From NCBI RefSeq assembly GCF_047872805.1, contig NZ_JBLQUK010000015.1, forward strand, positions 4,839 to 68,838: 64,000 nucleotides of DNA, read 5' to 3'. This DNA is from Erythrobacter sp047872805. GTDB taxonomy: Bacteria > Pseudomonadota > Alphaproteobacteria > Sphingomonadales > Sphingomonadaceae. Position 1 is the first letter of the stretch. The number at the start of each line of letters is the position of its first letter. The position numbers and the translations under genes were made by a program. A model generated the notes under the pieces. The model was given only the letters and a program-made list of their open reading frames with translations. It had not been told where the DNA came from and ran no database searches. Of this stretch, positions 15,533 through 24,514 are shown in pieces.

Positions 15533-16881
15533 CGCCACCCCGCGATCCAGGTCCAGTCGGCGAAGCTCATCGGGCCAGCGAGCGGCGCGGCGGTCAGGAT
15601 TTTGTAGAACAGCGCGAACATTCCCGCTGACCCTGCCAGCACCGTGTAAGCCCACCGGTCACGCCCGCTTACCTTGAGATCGCTCAGCGCCAAGGCCAGC
15701 GCGGCGAGCAGAAACACGCTCGGCATGAGATAGTGGTAATAGAACTGCACCGGCTTGGGCGCGATCAGCCACAGGCCCAGCGACACGCAATATCCCGTCG
15801 CGGCGGCCAGCCTCGCCCAATCATTGCGATATAATCCCATGACAAGGCACCAGACCAGCGCAGGCAGCCCCAGCAACATGGTCAGCGGATTGCCGATCAA
15901 CAGCACTCCGCGCTGGGCCCCGTCGACATATTCATACAGGTACCAGATGCCGCGCGTGTTCAGCACCCATTGCGGCCAGGTGCTCTGATAGGCGTGCGGG
16001 GCGAGCACTTGCTGCTGCAAATCGAGCATTTCGGCGTGCAAGCCGATCATGCCGTTTTCAGCCAGCGGGGAGGCGTGGAACTGCGTTCCCAGCCAATATC
16101 CCGGTGCAAAGGTCAGCGCATAGACCGCCAGTGGCACCGCGCCAAGCCACGCGAACGCCTCGATCAGGCTGACGCCCGGCACGGGTATGCCGCGTTTGCT
16201 GGTGAACAAACGGCGGCGTCCGGCCGAAAGGCGCGCGGCAAAAAAGGTGAGGCCAAACGCCATCGCCAGCGGCACCGCGTTCCATTTCGACGCCAAGGCG
16301 CAGCCAATAAAGACGCCGGTCAGCGCAAGCCGCAATCTTCCTCGCTCAGGCTCTCGCATCGCAGCGGCAAACTGCCACGCGGCCAGCGCCAGAAACGCCG
16401 CCATGAAGATGTCGAGCATGGCAATCCGCGCGTGGACGAACAGATGAAATCCGGTCGCCAGCAGCACGCCAAAGGCGATCACGGCAAACCGGTCATGGCT
16501 CGCCCGCCACAGCGCGCGCATGCTCGCCGCGACCGCCACGGTGCCCGCGATCAGCGACATGATCCGCCAGCCCAGCGGATTGTCGCCGAACAATGCCATG
16601 CCCAAGGCGATCAATTCCTTGCCCAGCAGCGGATGTTCGCGGTTGAGGTAGGCTCCGCCCGACCCCTCCCAGAACAAGAGCAGCTCGCGCGCAGCGGGGA
16701 GGTAATGAACCTCGTCAAAATAGGGCGAGGCGGGGGTCGTCAGCCTGAGTCCGGCAAGCAGCGCGAACAACACGGGGATAATTACGCACCACAGCCGCGG
16801 GTCGCTGGGATGCGGCGGCGCGGTTGGCGCTCCGGCAGGCGCGTCCTGCAATTTCAAATGTCTGGCTGCGGCCTCTGTCAT
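15529..16881 (-). CDS. PMT-type phospholipid-linked glycosyltransferase (protein/lipid mannosyltransferase)
   Basis: 450 residues from the ATG at 16881 (an upstream TTG would add 13 residues). A GT-C membrane enzyme with ~10 helices; the first periplasmic loop has the catalytic acidic pair of PMT enzymes, SPYFDEVHYLPAAREL, and NREHPLLGKELI follows as in the family. It transfers a sugar from a polyprenyl phosphate donor to a protein or lipid on the periplasmic side. It is transcribed after the small membrane gene at 16927-17325 and coupled to the secreted protein at 15158. Confidence 0.88.
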   Translation of the reverse strand: MTEAAARHLKLQDAPAGAPTAPPHPSDPRLWCVIIPVLFALLAGLRLTTPASPYFDEVHYLPAARELLLFWEGSGGAYLNREHPLLGKELIALGMALFGDNPLGWRIMSLIAGTVAVAASMRALWRASHDRFAVIAFGVLLATGFHLFVHARIAMLDIFMAAFLALAAWQFAAAMREPERGRLRLALTGVFIGCALASKWNAVPLAMAFGLTFFAARLSAGRRRLFTSKRGIPVPGVSLIEAFAWLGAVPLAVYALTFAPGYWLGTQFHASPLAENGMIGLHAEMLDLQQQVLAPHAYQSTWPQWVLNTRGIWYLYEYVDGAQRGVLLIGNPLTMLLGLPALVWCLVMGLYRNDWARLAAATGYCVSLGLWLIAPKPVQFYYHYLMPSVFLLAALALALSDLKVSGRDRWAYTVLAGSAGMFALFYKILTAAPLAGPMSFADWTWIAGWR

Positions 16882-16926
16882 CGGGCGCAGAGGATTAGGG
16901 GCGCGCCCGATGCGGAGCAAGCACGT

Positions 16927-17325
16927 TTATGCTGCAGTTTTTTCCGCAGCTGCTTTTTCCAGCCAGAACAGCCGGGCGCACATAGCGAGCAGCCCGATGC
17001 TGGCGGTGCAGGCGACAAACAGCGCCCAAGGCAGCACGTTCATTCCCGCCTTGCGTGCGCGCGGCGCGATCAGGAACAAAGCGATCGTCACGCACATAAT
17101 CAGGTCCCACCACACCTGCACCCCGGTAAGATTGGCCGTATGGTTGGTCCAGAACATCACGATCCCGTCCTGCCAGATCTGCACCGCGGTAAAAGCGGCA
17201 AAGCCTGCAGAGAGCATCGCGGCGAGCATTGCGTTTCCGGTGATGCGGTTTGAAACGAGCACCCAGACCAGAGCGGCGATGCCCGCAGCAAGCCCGGCGA
17301 TGGTGAGAATTTCGGTGGGGGTCAT
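16927..17325 (-). CDS. Four-helix inner membrane protein, probable target of the divergent TetR regulator
   Basis: 132 residues with four hydrophobic helices (ILTIAGLAAGIAALVWVLV, then AMLAAMLSAGFAAFTAV, VWWDLIMCVTIALFLIA, LPWALFVACTASIGLL). The family is not recognised with certainty; it resembles small uncharacterised proteobacterial membrane proteins. It diverges from a TetR gene across two matching palindromes, the arrangement of an autoregulated TetR-membrane protein pair. Confidence 0.72.
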   Translation of the reverse strand: MTPTEILTIAGLAAGIAALVWVLVSNRITGNAMLAAMLSAGFAAFTAVQIWQDGIVMFWTNHTANLTGVQVWWDLIMCVTIALFLIAPRARKAGMNVLPWALFVACTASIGLLAMCARLFWLEKAAAEKTAA

Positions 17326-17344
17326 GGAAGTCTCCTGCGAATTA

Positions 17345-17360
17345 TGTAGCGACTGCTACG
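17345..17360. promoter_or_regulatory. TetR operator candidate, copy 1
   Basis: TGTAGC-GACT-GCTACG: six-base arms with one end mismatch, 20 bases upstream of the membrane protein start. It shares its half-sites and arm spacing with the second copy at 17377-17392, centre to centre 32 bases (about three helical turns). Confidence 0.6.
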
Positions 17361-17376
17361 TCGCTTGATAGCGCTA

Positions 17377-17392
17377 TGTAGCAGGTGCTACA
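17377..17392. promoter_or_regulatory. TetR operator candidate, copy 2
   Basis: TGTAGCA-GG-TGCTACA, a perfect palindrome ending eight bases before the TetR ATG at 17400. It covers the alternative GTG start at 17385, favouring the ATG. Together with copy 1 it would allow a TetR protein to repress both divergent genes. Confidence 0.65.
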
Positions 17393-17399
17393 AGGGGAA

Positions 17400-17939
17400 A
17401 TGGCGACCGATCGACTTTCGCGCGAAACGCTGCTCCCGCTGCTCGCCGCGCATGTGCTCAGCCACGGGCTGGGCGGGGCGAGCCTGCGCCCGCTGGCCAA
17501 GGCAGCGGGCACCAGCGACAGGATGCTGATCTATCATTTCGGCAATAAGGAGCGGCTGATTTCCGATCTGCTTGACTATATCGCCGGCCTGTATTCCGCC
17601 GCGCTTCAGGAGGGCATGGGGCAGACCCGCCCCGCCAGCCGTCAGGAATGCGTGGCGCGTATTCTGGCACAGGGCCGCCAGCCTGAAATGCAGCCGTTTC
17701 TGGTGCTGTGGTGGGAAATTGTCGCGGGCGCCGCGCGCGAAGTGCCCGGATACAAGGACGCCGCCGATCAGATGATGGCGCGGCTGCTGGGCTGGCTGGA
17801 AACGCAGATGCCGGTTGATGATCCCGATCCAGTTGGCGGGTCGCGCTATTTGCTGACCCTGATCGAGGGCACTTTGATGCTCGGCACGGTCGGCCATGCG
17901 CGCACCGCCCGCGAAGGTCTGCTTGCGAGCGATCTTTGA
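17400..17939 (+). CDS. TetR family transcriptional regulator
   Basis: 179 residues: N-terminal HTH (GLGGASLRPLAKAAGTSDRM, then YHFGNKERLI) and a helical ligand domain. The ATG at 17400 follows AAGGGG; an upstream GTG at 17385 lies inside the operator palindrome. It probably represses itself and the divergent four-helix membrane protein gene. Its stop overlaps a TTG of the next frame, and metZ begins 20 bases later, so read-through into metZ is likely. Confidence 0.88.
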   Translation: MATDRLSRETLLPLLAAHVLSHGLGGASLRPLAKAAGTSDRMLIYHFGNKERLISDLLDYIAGLYSAALQEGMGQTRPASRQECVARILAQGRQPEMQPFLVLWWEIVAGAAREVPGYKDAADQMMARLLGWLETQMPVDDPDPVGGSRYLLTLIEGTLMLGTVGHARTAREGLLASDL

Positions 17940-17959
17940 CCGCTTTAAGGGCTGGCTTC

Positions 17960-19177
17960 ATGAAAAAGACCACCGGAATGAACCGCGCCGTCACGCAGAA
18001 ATGGCGTCCCGCAACGCAGGCCGTGCGCGGCGGCACCTGGCGCAGCGAGCATGGCGAGACGAGCGAGGCGCTGTTCCTCTCCTCCGGCTATACCTATGAC
18101 GACGCACAGACCGTCGCGGATCGGTTTGCGGGTGATGCCGAGGGCATGACCTATTCGCGCCTGCAAAACCCGACCGTTGCGATGCTGGAGGAACGCATTG
18201 CGCTGCTCGAAGGGGCAGAGGGTTGCCGCGCTCAGGCGACCGGGATGGCGGCGATGACGGCGGCGTTGCTGTGCCAGCTATCGGCCGGGGACCACTGCGT
18301 TGCCGCGCGCGCGGCGTTTGGATCGTGCCGCTGGCTGGTCGACAATCTCCTGCCGCGATTCGGGATCGAAACCAGCGTGATCGACAGCGCCGACAACGTT
18401 GCGTGGGAGGCCGCGATCCGGCCCAACACCAAAGTGTTCTTCTTTGAAACCCCCGCCAACCCAACGCTCGACATCGTCGATCTGCAATTTGTCTGCGATC
18501 TTGCCCGCGCGCATGGGATCACCACGGTGGTTGACAACGCCTTTGCCTCTCCCGCGCTGCAGCGCCCGCTGGAATTCGGCGCGGACGTCGTCGCTTACAG
18601 CGCGACCAAGCTGATGGACGGGCAGGGCCGAGTGCTGGCGGGTGCGATCTGTGCCAGCGAGGAATGGCTGACCGAGGTGCTGATGCCGTTTCAGCGCAAC
18701 ACCGGGCCGATCATCTCGCCGTTTAACGCATGGGTGGTGCTCAAGGGGCTGGAGACACTTTCTCTGCGTGCCCACCATCAGAGCCGCAGCGCGGTGGCGC
18801 TGGGTGAATTTCTGGAACCGCGGGTCCTTCGCGCCGGGGGAACAATGCGCCATCCGGGGCTGCCGAGCCACCCGGCCCACGCGCTCGCCATCAGCCAGAT
18901 GGATGCAACCGGTCCGATCTTCGCCTTTGACGTCGGCACCCGCGCGCGCGCCTTTGCCGTGCTCGATGCGCTTGAACTGATCGATATTTCCAACAATATC
19001 GGCGATTCCAAGAGCCTGATGTGCCATCCGGCCTCCACCACTCACGCCAATATGGGCGAGGATGCGCGCGCCGAAATGGGCGTGAGCGAAGGCCTGCTGC
19101 GGATCAATGTCGGGCTGGAAGACATCGCCGACCTGATCCAGGATATGGATGCGGCGCTGAGCGCGGCGGGGCTTTGA
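17960..19177 (+). CDS. metZ: O-succinylhomoserine sulfhydrylase
   Basis: 405 residues, Cys/Met metabolism PLP family. The PLP lysine lies in VAYSATKLMDGQGR, and the phosphate/aldimine contacts in MTYSRLQNPT and FFFETPANPTLDIVDL are typical of MetZ. It condenses O-succinylhomoserine with sulfide to homocysteine. The ATG at 17960 follows AAGGG; a TTG at 17936 overlapping the TetR stop is less likely. Downstream is a SulP anion transporter, consistent with a sulfur theme. Confidence 0.9.
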   Translation: MKKTTGMNRAVTQKWRPATQAVRGGTWRSEHGETSEALFLSSGYTYDDAQTVADRFAGDAEGMTYSRLQNPTVAMLEERIALLEGAEGCRAQATGMAAMTAALLCQLSAGDHCVAARAAFGSCRWLVDNLLPRFGIETSVIDSADNVAWEAAIRPNTKVFFFETPANPTLDIVDLQFVCDLARAHGITTVVDNAFASPALQRPLEFGADVVAYSATKLMDGQGRVLAGAICASEEWLTEVLMPFQRNTGPIISPFNAWVVLKGLETLSLRAHHQSRSAVALGEFLEPRVLRAGGTMRHPGLPSHPAHALAISQMDATGPIFAFDVGTRARAFAVLDALELIDISNNIGDSKSLMCHPASTTHANMGEDARAEMGVSEGLLRINVGLEDIADLIQDMDAALSAAGL

Positions 19178-19204
19178 CGATTTAGCCTCGGTTCAGCGAA
19201 AAAC

Positions 19205-19233
19205 CGGGGCAGCGGGCCTGACCCGCCACCCCG
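19205..19233. terminator. Hairpin after metZ, possible terminator
   Basis: CGGGG-CA-GCGGG and CCCGC-CA-CCCCG pair around CCTGA with a symmetrical CA/CA internal loop. No T-tract follows, so termination is uncertain. The rest of the 354-base spacer 19178-19531 shows no gene and no riboswitch I could recognise. Confidence 0.45.
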
Positions 19234-19531
19234 ATTTCCAAGCACATATACCCCGCCGAATGCTCACCTTGCGGTGCTGGTCTTTAGCCCGAGCCTGCCG
19301 GGGTATTGGGAACGACTGGCAAGTGCCATCTGTCCGATGACGATCCCCTTGATAATCGCAGGCACCTAATAAATCCGCAGGGAACGCCGATAATGCCGGT
19401 TTAACCATCCTCGCACCAATTTGGGTCAAGGTTGTGCGGTGCAGCATTTGCGGCTAGGCGCGTCCCAGACCTTTATCAGGTAACCGATATCTTGCGCGTT
19501 ACCCTCACAGTAAATCCGGACAAACCCGCGT

Positions 19532-21046
19532 ATGAACCAAACCCGCTCAATCGCGGCGACGCTCCGCCGTGACTGGCTCGCCCAGCCGCGGGCTGACATC
19601 CTTGCCGGCATCGTCGTATCGCTGGCGCTGATCCCAGAGGCCATCGGCTTTGCCCTGATCGCGGGCGTCGATCCCAGCGTCGGGCTATACGCCAGTGTCG
19701 CGATTGCCATGGTGATCGCCTTTACCGGCGGACGCCCGGGAATGATCTCAGCCGCGACTGCAGCGGTGGCGGTGGTGGTTATCCCGCTGGTGCGCGATCA
19801 CGGGGTTGAATATTTGTTTGCCGCGACGATCCTGATGGGTGTGTTTCAGGGGATCGCGGCGCTGCTGCGGCTCGACTTGCTGATGCAATTCGTCAGCCGC
19901 AGCGTTATCACTGGTTTCGTCAACGCGCTGGCGATCCTGATTTTCATGGCGCAGATCCCGCAGCTGATGCCCGGCAACGAAGGCGTTGGCCCATGGACCT
20001 GGGCGATGGTGCTGGCGGGGCTCGCCATCATCTATGGCTTTCCGCGCCTCAATAAGACCATTCCCAGCCCGCTGGTCGCGATCCTCCTGTTGACCGCCGC
20101 AGCCGTTTTCTGGGGCCTGCCGGTCAACAATGTCGCGGGCGAGGGCACGCTGCCCGACGGCCTGCCAATGTTCGCGCTGCCTGACGTGCCGCTGACGTGG
20201 GAGACGCTGCGGATCATCGCGCCCTATTCGGCGACCATGGCGGCGGTCGGCCTGCTCGAAAGCCTGCTGACGGCGCAGATCGTCGACGATATGACGCACA
20301 CCGAAAGCAACAAGCGCCGCGAAAGCGCAGGGCAGGGCGTGGCCAACATCGTCGCGGCCTGTTTTGGCGGGATGGGCGGCTGCGCGATGATCGGGCAGTC
20401 GGTTATCAACGTCGCCAGCGGCGGGCGCGGGCGGCTTTCTACCTTCACAGCCGGAGCCTTCCTGCTGTTCCTGCTGACCGCGCTCGGCCCATGGGTTGGG
20501 CAAGTGCCAATGCCCGCGCTGGTCGCGGTGATGATCATGGTCAGCATCGGGACTTTCAGCTGGAATTCGATCCCCAATCTCCGCCGCCATCCGCCCACCA
20601 GTTCGGTGGTGATGGTGACCACCGTCATCGTCGTCGTGTGGACCCATGATCTGGCGCTCGGCGTGCTTGCCGGTGTGCTGCTATCGGGCATCTTCTTCGC
20701 GCAGAAGGTCCGCAATCTTTTCACAGTCGAACGTGTGCGCCGCCCGCACAGCGCGGTCTATGTCGTCACCGGCGAAATCTTCTTCGCCAGCGTCGACAAA
20801 TTCATCGCAAAGCTCGGACCCGAAAGCCAGTTTGAAGACGCTGCGCACCATGTCGTTATCGACGTGTCCAAGGCGCATTTCTGGGACATTTCGGCCATCG
20901 GCGCGCTGGAAAAGGTGATCGAGCGGATGCGCCGCAACGGCCGCCACACGCGCGTTGTCGGGTTGAACCAGGCAAGCGCCGATCTGTTCGACAAATTCGC
21001 GCTGGAAGACCGCACCGGGATCGAACTGGGGCTCTTGCCGCATTAG
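19532..21046 (+). CDS. SulP-family inorganic anion transporter with STAS domain
   Basis: 504 residues: about 10-12 membrane helices with the SLC26/SulP signature region ADILAGIVVSLALIPEAIG, SPLVAI-like loops, and a C-terminal cytosolic STAS domain (residues ~395-500, HVVIDVSKAHFWDISAIGAL). Family members carry sulfate, bicarbonate or other anions. Placement after metZ suggests sulfate uptake, but bicarbonate transport is equally possible. It is immediately followed by a tandem DNA repeat. Confidence 0.87.
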   Translation: MNQTRSIAATLRRDWLAQPRADILAGIVVSLALIPEAIGFALIAGVDPSVGLYASVAIAMVIAFTGGRPGMISAATAAVAVVVIPLVRDHGVEYLFAATILMGVFQGIAALLRLDLLMQFVSRSVITGFVNALAILIFMAQIPQLMPGNEGVGPWTWAMVLAGLAIIYGFPRLNKTIPSPLVAILLLTAAAVFWGLPVNNVAGEGTLPDGLPMFALPDVPLTWETLRIIAPYSATMAAVGLLESLLTAQIVDDMTHTESNKRRESAGQGVANIVAACFGGMGGCAMIGQSVINVASGGRGRLSTFTAGAFLLFLLTALGPWVGQVPMPALVAVMIMVSIGTFSWNSIPNLRRHPPTSSVVMVTTVIVVVWTHDLALGVLAGVLLSGIFFAQKVRNLFTVERVRRPHSAVYVVTGEIFFASVDKFIAKLGPESQFEDAAHHVVIDVSKAHFWDISAIGALEKVIERMRRNGRHTRVVGLNQASADLFDKFALEDRTGIELGLLPH

Positions 21047-21049
21047 TGG

Positions 21050-21271
21050 TTGCGCTCTCCCATCCGGGAGAGCGTCCTCGGTGCTGTTTCGAACCCCTTG
21101 GGTTCGAGCACCTGCGGGCGCGCAGTCGCGCTTGCGACGCTGCGCGTCGGGGGCGTCCAGTTTGAGTTGCGCTCTCCCATCCGGGCGAGCGTCCTCGGTG
21201 CTGTTTCGAACCCTTTGGGTTCGAGCACCTGCGGGCGCGCAGTCGCGCTTGCGACGCTGCGCGTCGGGGGC
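21050..21271. repeat. Two tandem copies of a 105-base palindrome-rich element
   Basis: Copies at 21050-21154 and 21167-21271 (period 117) differ at two positions by eye. Each contains three hairpin-forming parts: CTCTCCC/GGGAGAG around ATCC, TTCGAACC-type arms around CTTG, and a GCGCGCAG-type arm repeated in inverse. It occupies the spacer between the SulP gene and the isomerase gene. Short frames through it are artefacts of the repeat. Confidence 0.8.
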
Positions 21272-21312
21272 TACGACCGCGCGACCATTCCAATCCAAGC
21301 GAGACAATCATC

Positions 21313-21933
21313 ATGGCCAACCGCGTCGAACTGATTTTCGATTTCGTCAGCCCCAACGCCTATCTGATCTGGTGGCCGCTGCGGGACATTATCAAACGCA
21401 CCGGAGCAGAGCTGCACGTCACGCCGGTGTTCCTTGGCGGGATGCACAGGCTGACCGGCAACGCCCCGCCGATGATCCGCAACGCCGATGTAAAGGGCAA
21501 GGTCGAATATGACATGCTCGAAATGCAGCGCTTCATTGCCAAGCATGAGCTGAGCAAATACCGCCTGCATCCGCAATTTCCGTTCAATTCGATCACGCTG
21601 CAACGCATGCTGGTGGCCGCCGATCAGGATGGGCGCGGGGTGCAGTTTGTCGAAAGCCTGCTGCCCGCGATCTGGGAGGAGGGCGTCGATGTGCTCAACC
21701 CCGAAACGCTGGGCGCAGCGGTGGCCAAAGCGGGTTTTGACGCAAGGGACCTGTTCGCGCGCAGCCAGACGGACGCGGTCAAACAGACCCTCGTCACCAA
21801 CACCGACGACGCGGTGGCGCGCGGTGCCTTTGGCATTCCGACGATGTTCGTGGGGCCAAAGGGCGGCGCGACCGAGATGTTTTTTGGTAAAGAGCGGCTT
21901 GGCCAGATCGAGGATGAGCTGGCGCGGGGGTGA
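21313..21933 (+). CDS. 2-hydroxychromene-2-carboxylate isomerase-like DsbA-family protein
   Basis: 206 residues of the kappa-class GST/HCCA isomerase group: a thioredoxin-like start (VELIFDFVSPNAYLIWWPL, Ser in SPNAYL at the active position) and a helical insertion, ending with FGIPTMFVGPKGGATEMFFG. Family members isomerise hydroxychromene carboxylate with glutathione in naphthalene degradation, but many genomic members have unknown substrates. No aromatic degradation genes lie nearby, so the substrate is open. Confidence 0.85.
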   Translation: MANRVELIFDFVSPNAYLIWWPLRDIIKRTGAELHVTPVFLGGMHRLTGNAPPMIRNADVKGKVEYDMLEMQRFIAKHELSKYRLHPQFPFNSITLQRMLVAADQDGRGVQFVESLLPAIWEEGVDVLNPETLGAAVAKAGFDARDLFARSQTDAVKQTLVTNTDDAVARGAFGIPTMFVGPKGGATEMFFGKERLGQIEDELARG

Positions 21934-21939
21934 TGGCGA

Positions 21940-24372
21940 CTATTGGGGCAAGAAGCCCAGTTCATACACCATCGGGCGCAGCTTTTGGGTCAGCTTGGCA
22001 TAGGCGGCTTTGAACGGGTCGAAATCGGTGAGGGCGATCTCGCCATACGCTTCGAGCGCGCGGCGCACCTGATACCATCCGGCATCGGCGCGGCCCAATT
22101 TGTATTCTTCCCTGATCTTGTTCGGGAATTGGGTTTTGTGGAAGCGCTGGAACAGCTTGCGGCCTTCATCGAGAACGGCTTGCGCTTCGGGTGAGAAGGT
22201 CATGCCCGCCATGTAGCGCACCATGAAATCGCTTTCGAACCGCTTGGCGCCCAATTCGCTTTCGGTGAAGGGGATGAAGTGGTTGGTGAGGCTCCAGTCG
22301 CGATCATTCCAGCGCAGCCCTTCCGCGCCTGCGGTGAGATTGCTGCCGTTGAACAGCATCCAGACGAGGCAATCGGATTTGAACTCGTCGGTCAGCGGCT
22401 CGCTAGGCTGGAGGAATTGGTCGCGGTCGTTGAGCCATGTTTGCGGGATCACGCGGCGGACGGTGAAAACTACGGCAACGCGCCAGAGGTTTTCCTCCGT
22501 TACAAAGTAGCCGCCTCCGTGCCCAATCGAATGCACAGATGAGAACAAGGCAGTCCTTGTCCCCGCGTTCTGTAAATCATTGCTGTCGCAGAAGAAATGT
22601 CCGATTGCCCCGTCCGACCACTTGGTATTTCGGACACCCACAGTGGCCTTCGTCGGCGTTACTGCATTGATAAGTGGCAGAGCATCGACCGCATTCTTCT
22701 TCGACCGTGGCAGCCACTCACTCAAGAAACGATCAGAAGTGAGTTTCGAAAAAGTCTTTTCCGCCTCGAACTGCCCTGATCGACCTAAAGCGATGACTGT
22801 AACGTGATCCATGGCAGAGCGACGAGCCATGTCATAAATCAAAAATCCAATCGGATAATTGCCTTTCAAGCCGTCAAATTCTTTACTGTGAAAAATGAAA
22901 CCACTCAAATACTCCGCCTGCCAATTTGCACGAAACGATTCAAAATTGGGGCCATTGATATGCTTTAATTTGCTGAAAATTGAGAGTTTTGCAGTCGGCA
23001 TCTCGACAATGCATCGATACATAAATTGGACGAACAATTCTCGCGCCGCGTAGCCGAGATGCCCCATGCTGTGGCTTATCCGTGTCGCAGCAATGCCCGT
23101 TTTGCCTGCACTTCCTTTGGTGTTGCCTGCCTCGCCATAAGGCGGATTAATCAGCACCAAAATCGGCTTCGCGCCCTTCTTGCCCTCGCGCGCATCGGCA
23201 ATCGCTTGCCTAAGCGCCTGCGGCACCTTGCCCGACAGCCCGTAATCAATCTCGCCAAAATCGGTCACATCGTCATTCAGATAATCATATTGGAAAATTT
23301 CCGCCCCGGCGAAGGCCGGATTGCTGCGCATGATCGTCACGTCCTCCTGATCCAGCGTGGACATATAGACATTGCGCAGGTTGGAATGCTTGGCCTCCAG
23401 ATTGCCGACGCCCGCGCACATGTCCCAGACGATATATTTCTGCTGCCAATCCGCGCCCAGCGTCGCGTTCAACTGGTCATAGGCTTTGTCGACGATGTGG
23501 AGCGGGGTGTAGAACGCGCCTTTGAACTTCTGGTCGTCCATCGGCAGCAGGCTGTCGCGCCGTTCGAGCAGATAGTGCCGATGCTTCTGTTCGGGCGGGC
23601 GGTGGTAGATGTTCCAGAAATTGCGATAGCCACGCTCGCTCGCCAATTCATATTGATCGGCCCCGATGATGAACACCGGTTTGTTCCCGCTGAACAGCAG
23701 GCGGGCGGGCAGATTGCGCATCGCTTCATTGGTGCCATCATGCATAATGTCGGCAAAGAACAGGACGGCGTAATCCGCCTCGCGCTTCACGCCCAGTTCC
23801 ACGCCCACCATCGCCACCCATTTATCGAACACCTGCCGCAAATTGTTGGGCGTGATCGGGGTGCGGATGATGCGGCCTTCGCGCACCGCGTCCTTCGCGG
23901 CCTTGATGAATTCATCTTCGTAACCGTCAATCTGGTAGAGGATGAAATGGGTTTCGATGGTGGGGGCGATCTGCGCCGCCAATGCCTTGTCGGCGGCAGA
24001 GCCGGACTTGGGCCAGGTGATGCTTTTGTCATCGAGGATGGGTAGCGCATGTTCGGTCGCCATCAGTGCGGCCTTTTCGCGGTCGATCACGCAGAGGAAG
24101 CCGGGGATAGCCTCACCCCGCTTGCGCGCGGCGCGGACATAGGTGAGCAATTGCGCGAACATCAGCAGCGGCGGGGTGGGGGCTTCCTTGGCCTCGAACC
24201 AGATTTCGGGGGTCTGTATATCGACCAGCCCCTTGAACACGCCTTGCAGGCCCAGCGCCTTGATATAGGCGTCCTTGACGTCTTCCTCGGTGCGGGCGCG
24301 CGCAAGTTCTTCGAGCAGGTTCAAGTCAGTCCTTCCATGCGCGGCCTGATGGCTGCTGCGAGGAAACAGCAA
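21940..24372 (-). CDS. N6-adenine DNA methyltransferase, probable type IIG restriction-modification protein
   Basis: 810 residues from the ATG at 24372 (a TTG at 24324 with AAGGA upstream is an alternative). Motif I is IVWDMCAGVGNLE (~314-326), preceded by GAFYTPLHIVD; motif IV is INPPYGE (~408-414), the N6-adenine type. The N-terminus (D51...E60-A-K62 in IWFEAKEA) resembles a PD-(D/E)XK nuclease core, so one polypeptide may cut and methylate. The stretch 22500-23110 is visibly richer in A+T than both ends, suggesting an exchanged target-recognition region. It stands alone with no specificity subunit. It could instead be an orphan methylase. Confidence 0.8.
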   Translation of the reverse strand: MLFPRSSHQAAHGRTDLNLLEELARARTEEDVKDAYIKALGLQGVFKGLVDIQTPEIWFEAKEAPTPPLLMFAQLLTYVRAARKRGEAIPGFLCVIDREKAALMATEHALPILDDKSITWPKSGSAADKALAAQIAPTIETHFILYQIDGYEDEFIKAAKDAVREGRIIRTPITPNNLRQVFDKWVAMVGVELGVKREADYAVLFFADIMHDGTNEAMRNLPARLLFSGNKPVFIIGADQYELASERGYRNFWNIYHRPPEQKHRHYLLERRDSLLPMDDQKFKGAFYTPLHIVDKAYDQLNATLGADWQQKYIVWDMCAGVGNLEAKHSNLRNVYMSTLDQEDVTIMRSNPAFAGAEIFQYDYLNDDVTDFGEIDYGLSGKVPQALRQAIADAREGKKGAKPILVLINPPYGEAGNTKGSAGKTGIAATRISHSMGHLGYAARELFVQFMYRCIVEMPTAKLSIFSKLKHINGPNFESFRANWQAEYLSGFIFHSKEFDGLKGNYPIGFLIYDMARRSAMDHVTVIALGRSGQFEAEKTFSKLTSDRFLSEWLPRSKKNAVDALPLINAVTPTKATVGVRNTKWSDGAIGHFFCDSNDLQNAGTRTALFSSVHSIGHGGGYFVTEENLWRVAVVFTVRRVIPQTWLNDRDQFLQPSEPLTDEFKSDCLVWMLFNGSNLTAGAEGLRWNDRDWSLTNHFIPFTESELGAKRFESDFMVRYMAGMTFSPEAQAVLDEGRKLFQRFHKTQFPNKIREEYKLGRADAGWYQVRRALEAYGEIALTDFDPFKAAYAKLTQKLRPMVYELGFLPQ

Positions 24373-24514
24373 GCGGTCCCGCGGGTCAACAACGGCATTT
24401 CCGTCAACTTTGCGCGCGATGCAAGGGCGGTTGCAGGTAAGTCCTCAGCTCATCGTTGAATAGTCTGGAACACCCTCTTGTGAGCGGGTTCAAAATTGCT
24501 ACGTTGAGAATCGT

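Noticed and set aside
21090..21110. TTCGAACC motif as a tRNA T-arm
   Set aside because: No acceptor, D or anticodon arm can be folded around it; it belongs to the repeat's own inverted arms. No tRNA gene was found in the window.
21043..21334. Short ORFs on both strands in the tandem repeat
   Set aside because: They exist only because the repeat is GC-rich and palindromic; the two copies encode the same peptide twice, with no start signals.
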